Origin: Arion vulgaris
Lineage: Eukaryota > Mollusca > Gastropoda > Stylommatophora > Arionidae
Assembly: GCA_020796225.1 (NCBI GenBank)
Contig: CM036767.1
Location: 28,925,253 to 28,989,252, forward strand
DNA: 64,000 nucleotides
Direction of reading: 5' to 3'
Each line of letters opens with the position of its first letter. Position 1 is the first letter of the stretch. Positions 42,066 through 52,995 of this stretch are shown one piece after another. The position numbers were made by a program, and so were the translations under genes. The notes beneath the pieces were generated by a model. That model searched no databases. It saw only the letters and a list, made by a program, of their open reading frames with translations, and had not been told where the DNA came from.

Positions 42066-43180
42066 AGCATTTTTTTCAGCAAACGGAAGAATAACTAATG
42101 AAATTCAATATAGATGCAGGAATCAAATCAAATAATAAGACAAATGGCGTCAATTTTAAAATGCAAACATGTCACCATGAACACCAAAAGAACATTTATC
42201 AACACAATCTTTCTCCTAACATTATGCTATCAGTTCCAAACCTGGACGCTGACATCAAATGATAGAAGGAAACTAGTCACGACAGAGATGAAGTGTCTAC
42301 GCAGAATGCTGGGAGTAACAAGAAGAGACCGGTTTAGAAATGAAGACATCAGGGAAAAAGTGAGTACAACATCAGTACTGAACTTTATCAAGACGAGACT
42401 GGTTTAGAAATGAAGACATCAGGAAAAATTCGTACAACATCAGTACTGAACTTTATCAGAAGAGACTGGTTTAGAAATGAAGACATCAGGAAAAAGTCGG
42501 TACAACATCAGTACTGAACTTTATCAAGAAGAGACTGGTTTAGAAATGAAGACATCAGGGAAAAAATTCGGTACAACATCAGTACTGAACTTTATCAAGA
42601 AGAGACTGGTTTAGAAATGAAGACATCAGGGAAAAAATTCGGTACAACATCAGTACTGAACTTTATCAAGAAGAGACTGGTTTAGAAATGAAGACATCAG
42701 GGAAAAAATTCGGTACAACATCAGTACTGAACTTTATCAAGAAGAGACTGGTTTAGAAATGAAGACATCAGGGAAAAAATTCGGTACAACATCAGTACTG
42801 AACTTTATCAAGAAGAGACTGGTTTAGAAATGAAGACATCAGGGAAAAAGTAAGAACAACATCAGTACTGAACTTTATCAAGAAGAGACTGGTTTAGAAA
42901 TGAAGACATCAGGGAAAAAATTCGGTACAACAACATCAGTACTGAACTTCAAGAAACAACAACCACAAAAGCAGATTACCAACAGACAGTACATGCCTCA
43001 AAGAGCAATGTTACTCCGATACAATAGATACAAAAGCAAAAGGCCGACTACCCAATAGGTGACCTCAGAGATAACAGAGGCGACGAAAACACTATTTATG
43101 AAGCGCACACAACAGCCCGTTCTAGATCTCTTCTTATCCTCATGCTGTGAGGCTAAACAGGATTAGAGAAAAGAAGCTAG
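42066..43180 (+). pseudogene. LINE family 2 C-terminal region with internal tandem expansion
   Basis: Reads QMASILKCKHVTMNTKRTF, QFQTWTLTSNDRRKLVTTEM, KCLRRMLGVTRRDRFRNEDI, then the segment RRDRFRNEDIRE...TSVLNFIK is repeated. Coding homology resumes after the array at about 42957 (QQPQKQITNRQ-like, QRAMLLRYNRYKSKRP) and ends near 43175 with TGAGGCTAAACAGGATTAGA, as at 8090-8110. A 97-codon open stretch covers the first part (42114-42407). The element is dead. Confidence 0.9.
42327..42957 (+). repeat. 71-bp minisatellite within the LINE (nine copies)
   Basis: GACYGG starts at 42327, 42396, 42464, 42533, 42604, 42675, 42746, 42817 and 42887, so the spacing is 68-71 bp. The unit is GACTGGTTTAGAAATGAAGA, CATCAGGGAAAAAATTCGGT, ACAACATCAGTACTGAACTT, TATCAAGAAGA. 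The single-copy form is in the same family at 7845-7910 and 50740-50800. The period is not a multiple of three, so expansion broke the frame. Confidence 0.95.
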
Positions 43181-43612
43181 AAGCGACGACAATAAATTGT
43201 AAATAATTTCCTAATTCCGACATCAAAGATGTACACATAGCTCTATGGCACCAAGTAAGACATGAGACAGCTCTGACAGCAGCACCCTATGATGAATCAT
43301 ATCTGATACAATGATAAGGTATAACTTAGTAGATGTGGTACTATAAAGTGAGGCTGTGTTTTTTTTAACCAGTAACGCGTCTGTATAAATTAATGTTATA
43401 TTGTGCAATACACATGCACCTTCTGTGGTTGAAGAAAAAAAAAGTCAGAATGGTACTGACTAGACCTGAGGATAGAGAACAAATATGTGCAGCTTTCAGG
43501 GGACTGACATTCATCGTAAAAACACAATGATTCGGTACGTGATGGTCCTCTTGCTTTGAACATTTGGACACATTCCTCGAGTTCAATAGAACTTGACATA
43601 ACCTGCAAATAA

Positions 43613-43617
<5 letters not shown>

Positions 43618-43686
<69 letters not shown>
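43618..43686. repeat. (CT)n(AT)n microsatellite
   Basis: CT run followed by a pure AT run. Confidence 0.95.
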
Positions 43687-43688
<2 letters not shown>

Positions 43689-43689
43689 T

Positions 43690-43935
43690 TCTATCCTGTG
43701 ATGCCGATTGCGCTTAGGGCACTAACAAATGCACACCATTCTTCTCTGTTCTGGCCACCCTCTGTATTGTATTCCAGCTATGATTTATTTATTTCAGTTC
43801 TTGATCTACTATTCTCTTCCAAGTGGCTTGGGGTCTCCCATATTTTCGTTTACCAACTGGTGCCCATCTCAGTGCAGTTTTTGGGACAGAGCTAGTCTCC
43901 ATGCGTATCACATGTCCGATCTATCTCCATCGCCT
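43690..43935 (-). pseudogene. LINE C-terminal fragment
   Basis: The complement reads RWRWIGHVIRMETSSVPKTA, LRWAPVGKRKYGRPQATWKR, IVDQEL, then WNTIQRVARTEEWCAFVSAL. It has the usual Trp-x-Gly-His-Val, Gly-Arg-Pro and terminal Arg-Thr-x-Glu-Trp pattern. The family is distinct from the others here. Confidence 0.8.
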
Positions 43936-44109
43936 ATAATCTGGTGATATGGAATAAATCGCAGTTAACTCAACCTTGACTGACATATCACGGAGAAGCG
44001 CATAGAGCCCCCTCGTCCTCTAGTGCTAGAGCAGTTCAAACTTGGCTCCTGTCTGAAGTGGGTAGACAATCCACTGACATTTAGGCAATGCTATGTACAA
44101 GACGAGAAC

Positions 44110-44755
44110 CGTAGTAGCGTAGTTGTTAGTGAGCTCGCTTCTTAAGCTAGTGGTCCGTGATCCATTCCATAGTGGGCTTGTCTTATTTTCCAACCGCAAC
44201 GGCTCTCTGAACGACCCAGCCTTAATTGTGTAGCAGGAAAGCACTGGAAAGTAAGGGTGGCTAGCGTGATGTTGACCACATTATTCATTGTGTACCGAAG
44301 GTTATAAAAAATACAGGTCTAACACCATATTAATCAATATATCTCAAAGTATACAAAATACAGGTCTAACACTATATTAATTAATATATCTAAAGATATA
44401 CAAAATACAGGTCTAACACCATATTAATCAATATATCTCAAAGTATACAAAATACAGGTCTAACACCATATTAATCAATATATCTCAAGGTATACAAAAT
44501 ACAGGTCTAACACCATATTAATCAATATATCTCAAAGTATACAAAATACAGGTCTAACACCATATTAATCAATATATCTCAAGGTATACAAAATACAGGT
44601 CTAACACCATATTAATCAATATATCTCAAAGTATACAAAATACAGGTCTAACACCATATTAATCAATATATCTCAAAGTATAAAAAATACAGGTCTAACA
44701 CCATATTGATCAATATATCTTAAGGTATAAAAAGAGTTTCTTTACTTTTTTTAAA
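44110..44755 (+). mobile_element. SINE D with its 3' segment amplified nine-fold
   Basis: Head and body as in 14079-14364 (CGTAGTAGCGTAGTTGTTAG, TTTTCCAACCGCAACGGCTC, GCGTGATGTTGACCACAT). From 44311 a 47-bp unit (ATACAGGTCTAACACCATAT, TAATCAATATATCTCAAAGT, ATACAAA) is repeated at 44311, 44358, 44405, 44452, 44499, 44546, 44593, 44640 and 44687. The normal SINE end (GGTATAAAAAGAG, TTTACTTTTTTTAAAAT) follows. In the 14079 copy the same segment occurs once. Confidence 0.92.
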
Positions 44756-44879
44756 ATATCATATTGCAATAACCCAAGTTTTGCTGGATAATTGAAGAAG
44801 ATGAAGAGGATGATGATGATGACACTATGTGTACTTCTGTATGCATGTAAAGTCTGAGCTGGTGAACCTGTTGCATGTT

Positions 44880-45125
44880 TTCTTGTGAGGTGGGAAAAGA
44901 TCAAAATGTTCGGACACGCATCAAGGTTACTATAAGACAGTCACTCACAAAGAGCACTAGCACACAGTTACAGCGACAACAGACCTAGAGGACTACCACG
45001 TAATCGATGGAGCGACGGAATATCAGAGACATTAAGTTCCAATTTGTACAAAGCACACAAAGAATCTCTCCCCGTGAGTCTTTTTTCGACCTGATCCGAA
45101 AGCAAAACAGAATTAGAGAATAGAT
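44880..45125 (+). pseudogene. LINE C-terminal fragment
   Basis: Reads KMFGHASRLL, then RPRGLPRNRWSDGISETLSS, NLYKAHKESLP, ending with AAGCAAAACAGAATTAGAGA as in LINE family 2 tails. It lies 150 bp upstream of exon 3. Confidence 0.75.
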
Positions 45126-45263
45126 AGATAAAACCTCGTAAAAGATGCATCCAGTCTTCATATTCTTATGTGTAATTACAGAGCTATGCATGCATGTGGC
45201 GTGGCGTGGCGTAATACGTGTGCAATAGTTCATGTTTTACATTCATATATTCTCATCACTTGA

Positions 45264-45455
<192 letters not shown>

Positions 45456-45477
45456 TAATTACATGTGTAGGCTATTA

Positions 45478-45690
45478 TCTATTGTCTTGTCTGTCCCCAG
45501 GTGGATGATGGAGATGGATGTCCACTCTTGCCATTAAGGTGCGGAGGGCCCTTTAATATGCGATCCAGGGCCAGATGAGTCACCTTTGTTGTGTTATATC
45601 CGTGTTTATTTAGTGTAGTATTAATATTGTCTATCCATCTTTTTCTCAATCTTCTCTTGGCTCTATAACATGATCTCTTTTATGTGCGAG
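45478..45690 (-). pseudogene. LINE C-terminal fragment
   Basis: The complement reads RAKRRLRKRWIDNINTTLNK, then HGYNTTKVTHLALDR and GKSGHPSPSSTWGQ: the basic R-x-R-KRW-x-D segment followed by a typical A-x-DR block. Intron 3, antisense to the gene. Confidence 0.7.
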
Positions 45691-45889
45691 CATATGCTTA
45701 AATATTACAGTACATGTGTTCATATGAAAGCATTTGAGTACATATTGTGTATGACTTCATTATGTCAAGATGTATGTTCCCCTGTTGCCGATCTGTCGCC
45801 TTTCTAGCAAGTATTTTTTACACGTCAGGCAATAATCTTTCAATTCACGTTTCGTGGTTCTACTTCGTGTTCTTTTACTTTTCCATGTC

Positions 45890-46445
45890 TTTTTTTCCCG
45901 TGCGCTGTCCGTGGAAGAACTCCTTCTTCTTCTCTTCCACCATTTACTTCTTTATAAAAGTGGTGGGGTGAAACGTAGTGATCTTGTGTGTGCTTGTTTT
46001 AAGGCACTTTGTAAGCTGATTCATGTTCGTAAGGCTGTTCTTGATGCCGTCTCTCCATCTTTTCCGTGGTCTTCCTCTTGCTTTGTACTCATACTTTTTC
46101 TGTGTGGCTCTCTGTGGTAGGCGATACCAGGGCATTCTGGTCAGGTGTCCAAACCATTTAATCTGTTGTTCTTTTATGAATTGCATGACTGGTTTCACAT
46201 CCAGTCTCCTTCTAATTTCTTCATTTCTAATTTTGTCTCTTATTGTCACACCTGCAGCTCTTCTAAGACACCTCATCTCTGTCGTTATGATTTTCCACTC
46301 ATTAGCTGCTGTTATTGGCCATGTTTGACACTGGTAACATAGTGTTGGCCAGAAAATCGTTCTTATGAGATTTGTTATAAGAGTTGTTAGCGGTATCTCT
46401 TTATGTGACAGCAGTGGTGTTAACTGTCCCAGTATGCCTAACCAA
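45890..46445 (-). pseudogene. LINE family 6, C-terminal open frame
   Basis: A 110-codon stretch (45944-46276) reads MRCLRRAAGVTIRDKIRNEE, IRRRLDVKPVMQFIKEQQIK, WFGHLTRMPWYRLPQRATQK, YEYKARGRPRKRWRDGIKNS, then the 3' end. Upstream coding debris continues to about 46445. Same family as 24890-25510 and 9830-9990. RT core absent. Confidence 0.87.
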
Positions 46446-46527
46446 TATCCCTACTGGTATACGGCATACATGCCCATACATCTCTATCTTCGTATTTTAA
46501 TGATGGTCTGTAATGCTGCACAGTTAC

Positions 46528-46700
46528 GGCCCTTGTGCGACTACACGGGTTACACCCCCTTCACACCCCATCACCAGGCCGGTTTTGTAACTATGGGTGT
46601 TGGGAGGTGAATTAAGGCCCTTGTGCGACTACACTGGTTACACCCCCTTCACACCCCATCACCAGGCCGGTTTTGTAACTATGGGTGTGGGAGGGAATGA
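46528..46700. repeat. 88-bp tandem duplication
   Basis: GGCCCTTGTGCGACTACACG through CCAGGCCGGTTTTGTAACTA is present twice (starts 46528 and 46616) with two or three differences. Recent duplication in intron 3. Confidence 0.93.
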
Positions 46701-46804
46701 ATGAATTATTAGACTGATGATTCCTAAATGTCTAAGAGATGGGAATAAATACAAGAACGCACAGTCTGTGTTAACGAAACTAATGTTTGATGTGTTCACT
46801 GAAT

Positions 46805-47110
46805 CGGTCCTATGATAATCACGTCCCAACATTTCCGATATTTACCTGAAGTAGTGCCATGATGATCACGTTCCTACATTTCCGAAGTGTTGACTAAATC
46901 ATTCCCATGATGAACACATCCCAGCATTTTCACTATTCTGTCTGAATTAGTCCCATGATGACAACATCCCAACATTACCGATGTGCTGACTTAATCAGTC
47001 CCATGATGAACACATCCCAGCATTTTCACTATTCTGTCTGAATTAGTCCCATGATGATCACATCCCAACATTACCGATGTGCTGTCTGTATTAGTCCCGG
47101 TTTGAACACG
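46805..47110. repeat. 48-bp / 96-bp degenerate minisatellite
   Basis: Repeats of GTCCCATGATGATCACATCC, CAACATTACCGATGTGCTGA with an alternating second type (AGCATTTTCACTATTCTGTC), so the effective unit is about 96 bp. Six or seven half-units. Confidence 0.85.
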
Positions 47111-47162
47111 TTCCAAAACTAGCTGTCTGCACTGACTGATTCAGTACAAATGACATCAGTTC

Positions 47163-47665
47163 TGTAACAAATTGATTGATTGATTGATTGATAGGACCAT
47201 CATTATTACACTTCGGTGAGTAACCATGTGTGTTCCGATCTCTTTCTTATAGCTACAGTGCACGAACTCCGTGGCACCGGCGAGAGTCTCCGATGTTATT
47301 TTGAAAAGGGTAAAAATATTTTTGTATTAATTTTTTATTTAACCTTTTCTAATAAATTTTACTCGGGCAGCGACTTTCCATCCTGCTCTTCGCGGTCTTG
47401 AACTGTCTTCGCGGTTTAGAACTGTCTTCGCGGTCTTGACCTGTCTTCGCGGTCTTGAACTGCCAATGGTCTTTTACGTGCTCTACTTGAACACGGGACC
47501 TATGTTTTATCGTCCGGCTCCGATAGGACTAGGAATTCGATCTCACATGCACTGATATTAGGGATCTCTGGAAAAATATCCAGATGGCTCCACGACAGAG
47601 CGAACCTGGTACCTTTGGCTCGAGATACGAGCACTTAACTTAACCTCTCCGCCCCAGAGACCCAT
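47163..47665 (-). mobile_element. SINE family A with internal 19-bp expansion
   Basis: The complement matches the 11154 and 19068 copies end to end: a tRNA-like head at the right end, AGATCGAATTCCTAGTCC, GATAAAACATAGGTCCCGTG, GAGCACGTAAAAGACCATTG, and an (ATTG)n-type tail at the left. Inside, TCTTCGCGGTCTTGAACTG is repeated about four times at 47388-47462 where the other copies have it once. It ends about 125 bp before exon 4. Confidence 0.9.
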
Positions 47666-47791
47666 CAGTAACCAATAACCAATTCAAAGTGTCACAATTT
47701 GATTGCTGCAAATGGAAAAAACTGTGATCATTATTTCAGTCGAAAATAATGTTTCTAATGATTTCTTTTTTTTTTTTTTGGTATTTCTTAG

Positions 47792-47905
<114 letters not shown>

Positions 47906-48396
47906 GAACCATGTTACGCTAATTGGATTGTAAGATGAGGAAAGGTTTAGCCAATCCAAATGAAACAAGTGGCAAGATTCACAAGGCTGAAATTTTTCGT
48001 TTCTGCAATAAGTACATAGCCTTAAATTAATCGTATGCCAGCACTTGTTTTGTTGTTTGAAAACGTATTTTGACGCTGCATTGTTAAATCCAACAAAAAT
48101 TAACACTATTTTAATGTGTGCCTTTGCTTCAATTAATTGTTGGTACGTTTTTATTTGTTCAAATTATGTGTATGAGTGAGCACTTAGATTTCGACAAGTT
48201 CACTTTTTTGTGAAACTTCATTAGCACCAAGAAAGATAACTCTATTTAACCATCGTTTGAGCGGTTTGACTTCTGTTACCTTTATTTATGTGCGTTGTTT
48301 GAAGTTGTTGCCGCATTATTTTGTTAGCAATATAAACTTTCTATCTATAAAACGCAAATGGGGTAGTAGAGTTGGCCTGCAACACAAACTGCGAAC

Positions 48397-48458
<62 letters not shown>

Positions 48459-48675
48459 GCCATTTGTCGCTAACAACGAATTGACAGTACATTAAATGTT
48501 TTTAAACCTGCCGCTTTTCATAATAATGTTGCTATAATTATTGGATTATCCTAAAGGAGTTAATTCTTATTTTTTATGGGTTTTTTGGCGTACACAATCG
48601 GATGCAGCCAAAACAAGGGTCGTCCTTAGGCTGGAAGGGCGTGCCTTTGCTAAAAGAGGCTTTAATCCCTACATA
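47906..48675 (+). other. Probable 3'UTR start, (TA)n and a SINE-like tail
   Basis: Sequence after the ZCCHC24 stop, presumably 3'UTR for an unknown distance. There is no AATAAA before about 49500. A variant ATTAAA at 48491-48496 is the only nearby candidate poly(A) signal. 48400-48457 is a pure (TA)n run. 48605-48675 (CGTCCTTAGGCTGG, TAAAAGAGGCTTTAATCCCT) matches 39190-39255, a SINE-like 3' end that served as target for the Penelope-like insertion. Confidence 0.5.
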
Positions 48676-49404
48676 TTCACAAAATAGATGAGACTGCAGT
48701 AAAACTATTTGATTGACAAAACACGTAATCACAAAGTACTGTAGTTTTACAAATTACAAAAACAATGACAAAATACAGCAACGTTTCGACCAACAAGGCC
48801 CTTATCAAGCAAACGAACAACAGGAGTGACAAATTTTAAAAAACAAATGGACGACCAAAAACAAACGTTTCTAATGAAAATCTGGGAATAAAAACGAATA
48901 ACGAAATAAATGTAACACAAAAACACATATAAAAACTAGAAATAGAACGGAAGAGAAACAATGAAAAATCTAGTAAATATATAACTTGAATACATGCAAC
49001 ATATACCCATATAGATTACAAGGCATGGGAAGAGAAGTACTAAGAAGCACAACGTATTACATTCCTATGCTTCTTAGTACTTTCTCTTCCCATGCCTTGT
49101 AATCTATATGGTATATGTTGCATGTATTCAGATATATTTACTAGATTTTCATTGTTTCTCTTCCGTTCTATTTCTAGTTTTTATGTGTGTTTTTGTGTTG
49201 CAATTATTTCGTTATTCGTTTTTATTCCCGTATTTTCGTTTTTATTCCCAGATTTTCATTAGAAACGTTTGTTTTGGTCGTCCATTTGTTTTTTAAAATT
49301 TGTCACTCCTGTGTTTTTGCTTGATAAAGGCTTTGTTGGTCGAAACGTTGCTGTATTTGTCATTGTTTTGTAATTTGTAAAACTACAGTACTTTGTGATT
49401 ACGT
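48676..49404. mobile_element. Penelope-like palindromic insertion with 12-bp target duplication
   Basis: Two 5'-truncated Penelope-like 3' ends face away from each other: a left arm on the - strand (48723 to about 49049) and a right arm on the + strand (about 49068-49404), over 300 bp each, joined near GAAGCACAACGTATTACATT. Both arms end in the CTTGATAAAGG, GGTCGAAACGTTGCTGTATT, ACTTTGTGATTACGT tail. AATCCCTACATA flanks the whole (48664-48675 and 49405-49416), so the palindrome inserted as one unit. A 47-bp extra stretch (48676-48722) lies at the left end only. No RT or nuclease is left. Confidence 0.9.
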
Positions 49405-49743
49405 AATCCCTACATAACAAATCAAACCTTTCACAATTATTCAATTATAATGTTTTGTGTTGTGACAAAAGGGATATGAACATCTCAAATTTATTTATAT
49501 GATAGAATTCTTAAATAAATTGAACATAACTTGTTTCTTTCGAACTGTGGATAATAAATTGTTTCTTTTTGTTTTAGGGTAAAGTTGTATATGCCTACTT
49601 TTCCTGTAGTAAGCATTACTGAGCAAGAAACAGAAAACGTGGAAAATCAGTTATTCCCTTTAAGGTTACTATCTATAATGAAAGATCAAATAAAAACATG
49701 AAGTATTTTCACTTTAATAAAATCATGAAGTAGAGCAATGTTT
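49405..49743. other. Intergenic or 3'UTR, nothing recognised
   Basis: AT-rich. Several AATAAA hexamers (for example near 49513 and 49553) could be poly(A) signals if the ZCCHC24 transcript extends this far. Confidence 0.3.
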
Positions 49744-49751
49744 ATATACAG

Positions 49752-50207
49752 CAGCGTTTCCCAAGGTAGCAGTACCGCCCCAGTGGGTGCTGAAACGGTC
49801 TAGGGACGATAGTGGGTTTAGATAAATTCGGGGGGTGTTCGGGCGATTAGGGGTTGGTGGCTCCTTAAATAAGAAATTAATAATAAATATTTTAAAATAA
49901 ATTATTTTCTGGATTTTACGATTTAATAGTCATTTAAAATTTGAGTTCTGCATTTTAATTCATTTTATGCCCGTCTTACACTATCCATTTTTTCAGAAAT
50001 TTTCTATTTCATGCATATAATCATTAGAAAATGTATCATGTATTACAGAAATATATATCAATTTTCTATGTCAAAGAGAAAATAGAGCTTGTATATATGT
50101 GGGGTGGGAGGGGGTGGCGTTGGAAAACTATTATAATGTGGAGGGGGCGTTACAAAGTTTATATTGTGCAAAGTGGGCGGTGGGTCGAAAAATTTTGAGA
50201 ATCTATG
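49752..50207. mobile_element. Non-autonomous hAT-like element with perfect 8-bp target duplication
   Basis: Left end CAGCGTTTCCCAAGG, right end (complement) CATAGATTCTCAAAATTTTT. ATATACAG sits directly outside both ends (49744-49751 and 50208-50215). Subterminal blocks are CCAGTGGGTGCTGAAACGG and TTAGGGGTTGGTGGCTCCTT on the left and GGGGGCGTTACAAAG, GCAAAGTGGGCGGTGGG on the right. Same family as 29425-30048. No transposase. Confidence 0.92.
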
Positions 50208-50215
50208 ATATACAG

Positions 50216-50479
50216 CATTTGACAGATTTGTGATGATGTATTATTTTCATGATTAATCTGACATGTGTTTAGTTTACACTTAAAAAAATACATTTTAGTT
50301 TTCTCAAAATGTCAATTTTATCTTATTAACTCTTATATTACGAAAGAAATCTGCTAAACTTTTCGGACAGTACTAATTTTCTGACAAGTCACTTCACGTG
50401 CCAAAATGTAATCTTGCATGATACATTCGATGCTATTTACGTATAACTCTATGTAGAATACAGCAAGTCTCTATGTAGA
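50216..50479. other. Nothing recognised
   Basis: AT-rich spacer between the hAT-like element and a LINE 3' end. Confidence 0.4.
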
Positions 50480-50945
50480 ATACATCTTTCTTTCTTTCTT
50501 TCTCGAATCCTGTATGCCTCACAGCGTCAGGTCAGGAAGAGATTTCTAAAACGGGCCCTAGTATGCGCTTCGTAGATAGTCTCTTTCGTCGCCTCTGTTA
50601 TCTCTGAGGTCCATCTTTTGCGTGGCCGGCCTTTTGCTTTGTACCCATTGTATCGGAGCAGCATTGCTCTTTGGGGTGCACTGTCTGATGGTAATCTGCT
50701 TACGTGACCGAACCATTTAATTTGTTGTTTCTTGATGAAGTCTAGTACTGATGTTGTACCCACTTTTTCCTGATGTCTTCATTTCTCAACCGGTCTCTTC
50801 TTGTTACACCCAGCATTCTGCGTAGACACTTCATCTCTGTTGTGACTAGTTTTCTTCTATCGTTTGTTGTCAGCGTCAGGTTTGGCACTGGTAACATAAT
50901 GTGGGAGAAAGATTGTGTTGAACATTGCTCTTTTGTGTTCATGGT
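50480..50945 (-). pseudogene. LINE family 2, C-terminal region
   Basis: The least broken copy of the family's end. The - strand reads NLTLTTNDRRKLVTTEMKCL, RRMLGVTRRDRLRNEDIRKK, then in the next frame VGTTSVLDFIKKQQIKWFGH, VSRLPSDSAPQRAMLLRYNG, YKAKGRPRKRWTSEITEATK, ending in a run of (GAAA)n at the left. One frameshift near 50755. It lacks the tandem expansion seen at 42327-42957. Confidence 0.9.
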
Positions 50946-51054
50946 GACGTGAATTCATGCAGAATACATCAAGTGAGCTTATAACATACAGTTTTCATTT
51001 CTATCACCTTGATACATGAAATAGTGCTCAGGTGCTTACTTAACATAAAAGTTA

Positions 51055-51094
<40 letters not shown>

Positions 51095-51849
51095 CATCAG
51101 CTACCAAATTTGTATACGATAAAAAGCGCGTAAAACGTTGGCTTTAGCATGCGTAAGGTTACTATATTTGGTAAAACAGCTGCATATAATATTTTGTTTA
51201 TCGTTCACCATCAGTTGTACTTGTCTACCCTATCTAAACTGCAATGTAGAATATTTTTTGCATTTTATTTTCATATTAATTGCTGTATAAATTACTAAGT
51301 ATATATGACAAAATACTAATATGGCTATAGTTTGTCCCGTTGTTGTTTTGTTAACACACTAATATGTGGTCTACTTTTTTGTTGACTCATCATAGTTTGA
51401 GTCGTATCTCTTTCATGGTTTCTATATATGATATATTTCTGCAGAGCGGAAGCATTGCATTCCTTTCTACACATTTTTCTTATCTCACATTCGAAATATT
51501 AGCGACCAATCTAAACATTTTTCCAAATTAATATGTACATTTTGAACAGATATGTTAACTGAATTACCAACAAATAAAATTGATGTTTATTTTTGTGCGC
51601 ATGTCTGTGTGAAGCTTGTTCTATAATCATATAGGAGATAGATTTGTTTGTATATATTTTGAAATAACGAATTTACTATAAGTTTTTTTTCAGAGATTGA
51701 AATATGTTTAAAATCTGTTCCAGTTTTTTTAAGAACGCTCAGTTATCAATTTGTTCTTTTTTGTCTTTCTCAAGGAAACTACTAAACAATGTTACATTTT
51801 ACAACTCAGTTTTCTGTTGCTTGTATTGTTATCGTGTTTTAACTTAGTA
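50946..51849. other. Intergenic, (TA)n and nothing else
   Basis: (TA)n at about 51056-51093. The rest is T-rich without recognisable features. Confidence 0.45.
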
Positions 51850-52225
51850 ACCTACCAGCTAGCCCCATTGTTAAGACACCAAAACATCTCACTGACAGCT
51901 AACCAGCAGATGATCACCAGCATTTCCATGCCTACTCTGTGTTACCAGAGCCAAACATTGGACAATAAGTAAAACACAGTCGCAAAAAATAACTACATGT
52001 GAAATGCGATGACTACGAAATGTTACTAACAACACCAGAAAAGACGGCAATATCAGCATAAGAAAGAAAGCTGGGACAGAACCTTGCTTGAATTACATTG
52101 AGAAACAAAGAATGAAGCGGTTCAGCCACTGATCAAGAATGCATCCAAAGCTCACTGTATATATCATCTTCTACAACAGAACATCAGGAAAGAAGGCGAG
52201 AGGGAGAGGACTATAAAAAATGATG
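51850..52225 (+). pseudogene. LINE family 3, C-terminal fragment
   Basis: Reads VTYQLAPLLRHQNISLTANQ, TLCYQSQT, an ITTCEMR-like block, NTRKDGNISIRKKAGTEPCL, then KEGERE near 52195. It matches 31800-32250 in complement and is broken by stops. The 3' end is missing. Confidence 0.85.
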
Positions 52226-52259
52226 TTAACGAGTGTATTGATAGTTAAGTAAAGTTTAT

Positions 52260-52432
52260 GCCAGCCTGCCCAGCGTGTTCGTAGCGCGTTCGACTGCGGG
52301 TGACTAGCCCTCTGTGACTGCGGGTTCAATTCCGAGGGCGGCAGAAAAGCCACAGGTTCCCCAGATTCACGATGTCCATGACACCGAGCCGAAGAGCTGA
52401 AAGCTCGAGTGCTTCTGAATAAAAAAAAAAAA
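52260..52432 (+). mobile_element. SINE family C with 13-bp target duplication
   Basis: Head GCGTGTTCGTAGCGCGTTCG, B box GGGTTCAATTCC, AGAAAAGCCACAGGTTCC, a short internal deletion relative to 7143-7357, then ACACCGAGCCGAAGAGCTGA and poly-A. Flanks AAGTAAAGTTTAT (52247-52259) and AAGTGAAGTTTAT (52433-52445), 12 of 13. Confidence 0.92.
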
Positions 52433-52499
52433 AAGTGAAGTTTATTTCTTTGAGAAATTGACGACCCTTCAGTTATTTAGTTATAAAATATGGATTCAA

Positions 52500-52612
52500 A
52501 CCCTGACATGTGAGGCTGATGTTTCCTTTGAGATATCAAACATGAGGCTGATGTTTCCTTTCAGATATCAAACATGAGGCTAATGTTTCCTTTCAGATAT
52601 CAAACATCCAAC
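52500..52612. repeat. 34-bp minisatellite (about three copies)
   Basis: GAGGCTGATGTTTCCTTTSA, GATATCAAACAT repeated about three times. Confidence 0.88.
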
Positions 52613-52719
52613 CTGCACATTGTGTACCTAATATCAGAGCAAGATCTTTGTCCTCTGTATAGAGTTGCCTTCTGGCAGCTCATTTCTCTTACAAGTGTTT
52701 TCTCCATATGGGGAAAAAT

Positions 52720-52995
52720 AAAACAAAATAAGAACCTACTTTCATACCCTTGGTATATTGTGGAATAAGATGTTGGCCATATTTATTCCAACCAAGGGAA
52801 TGATAGATGGTGTGGTCAGCATCACGTTGGCTACATGCTTCTAATGTTTTGCTGATATCAATTTAGGTTGGATCGACCAGAGATTGGATGCAGTCGGGGA
52901 AAATATCACGCTTTCGTTTGGATTTGGACCACCCTTATGAAACAAGTGCATTAACCATTTCGCTATCATAACTTTCAGTATATGTAAACATGGGC
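52720..52995 (-). mobile_element. SINE family D, diverged
   Basis: The complement has a tRNA-like head (GATAGCGAAATGGTTAATGC, GGTCCAAATCC), then AACGTGATGCTGACCACACC, ATATACCAAGGGTATGAAAG and TAGGTTCTTATTTTG, matching the body and 3' end of 14079-14364. Confidence 0.75.
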
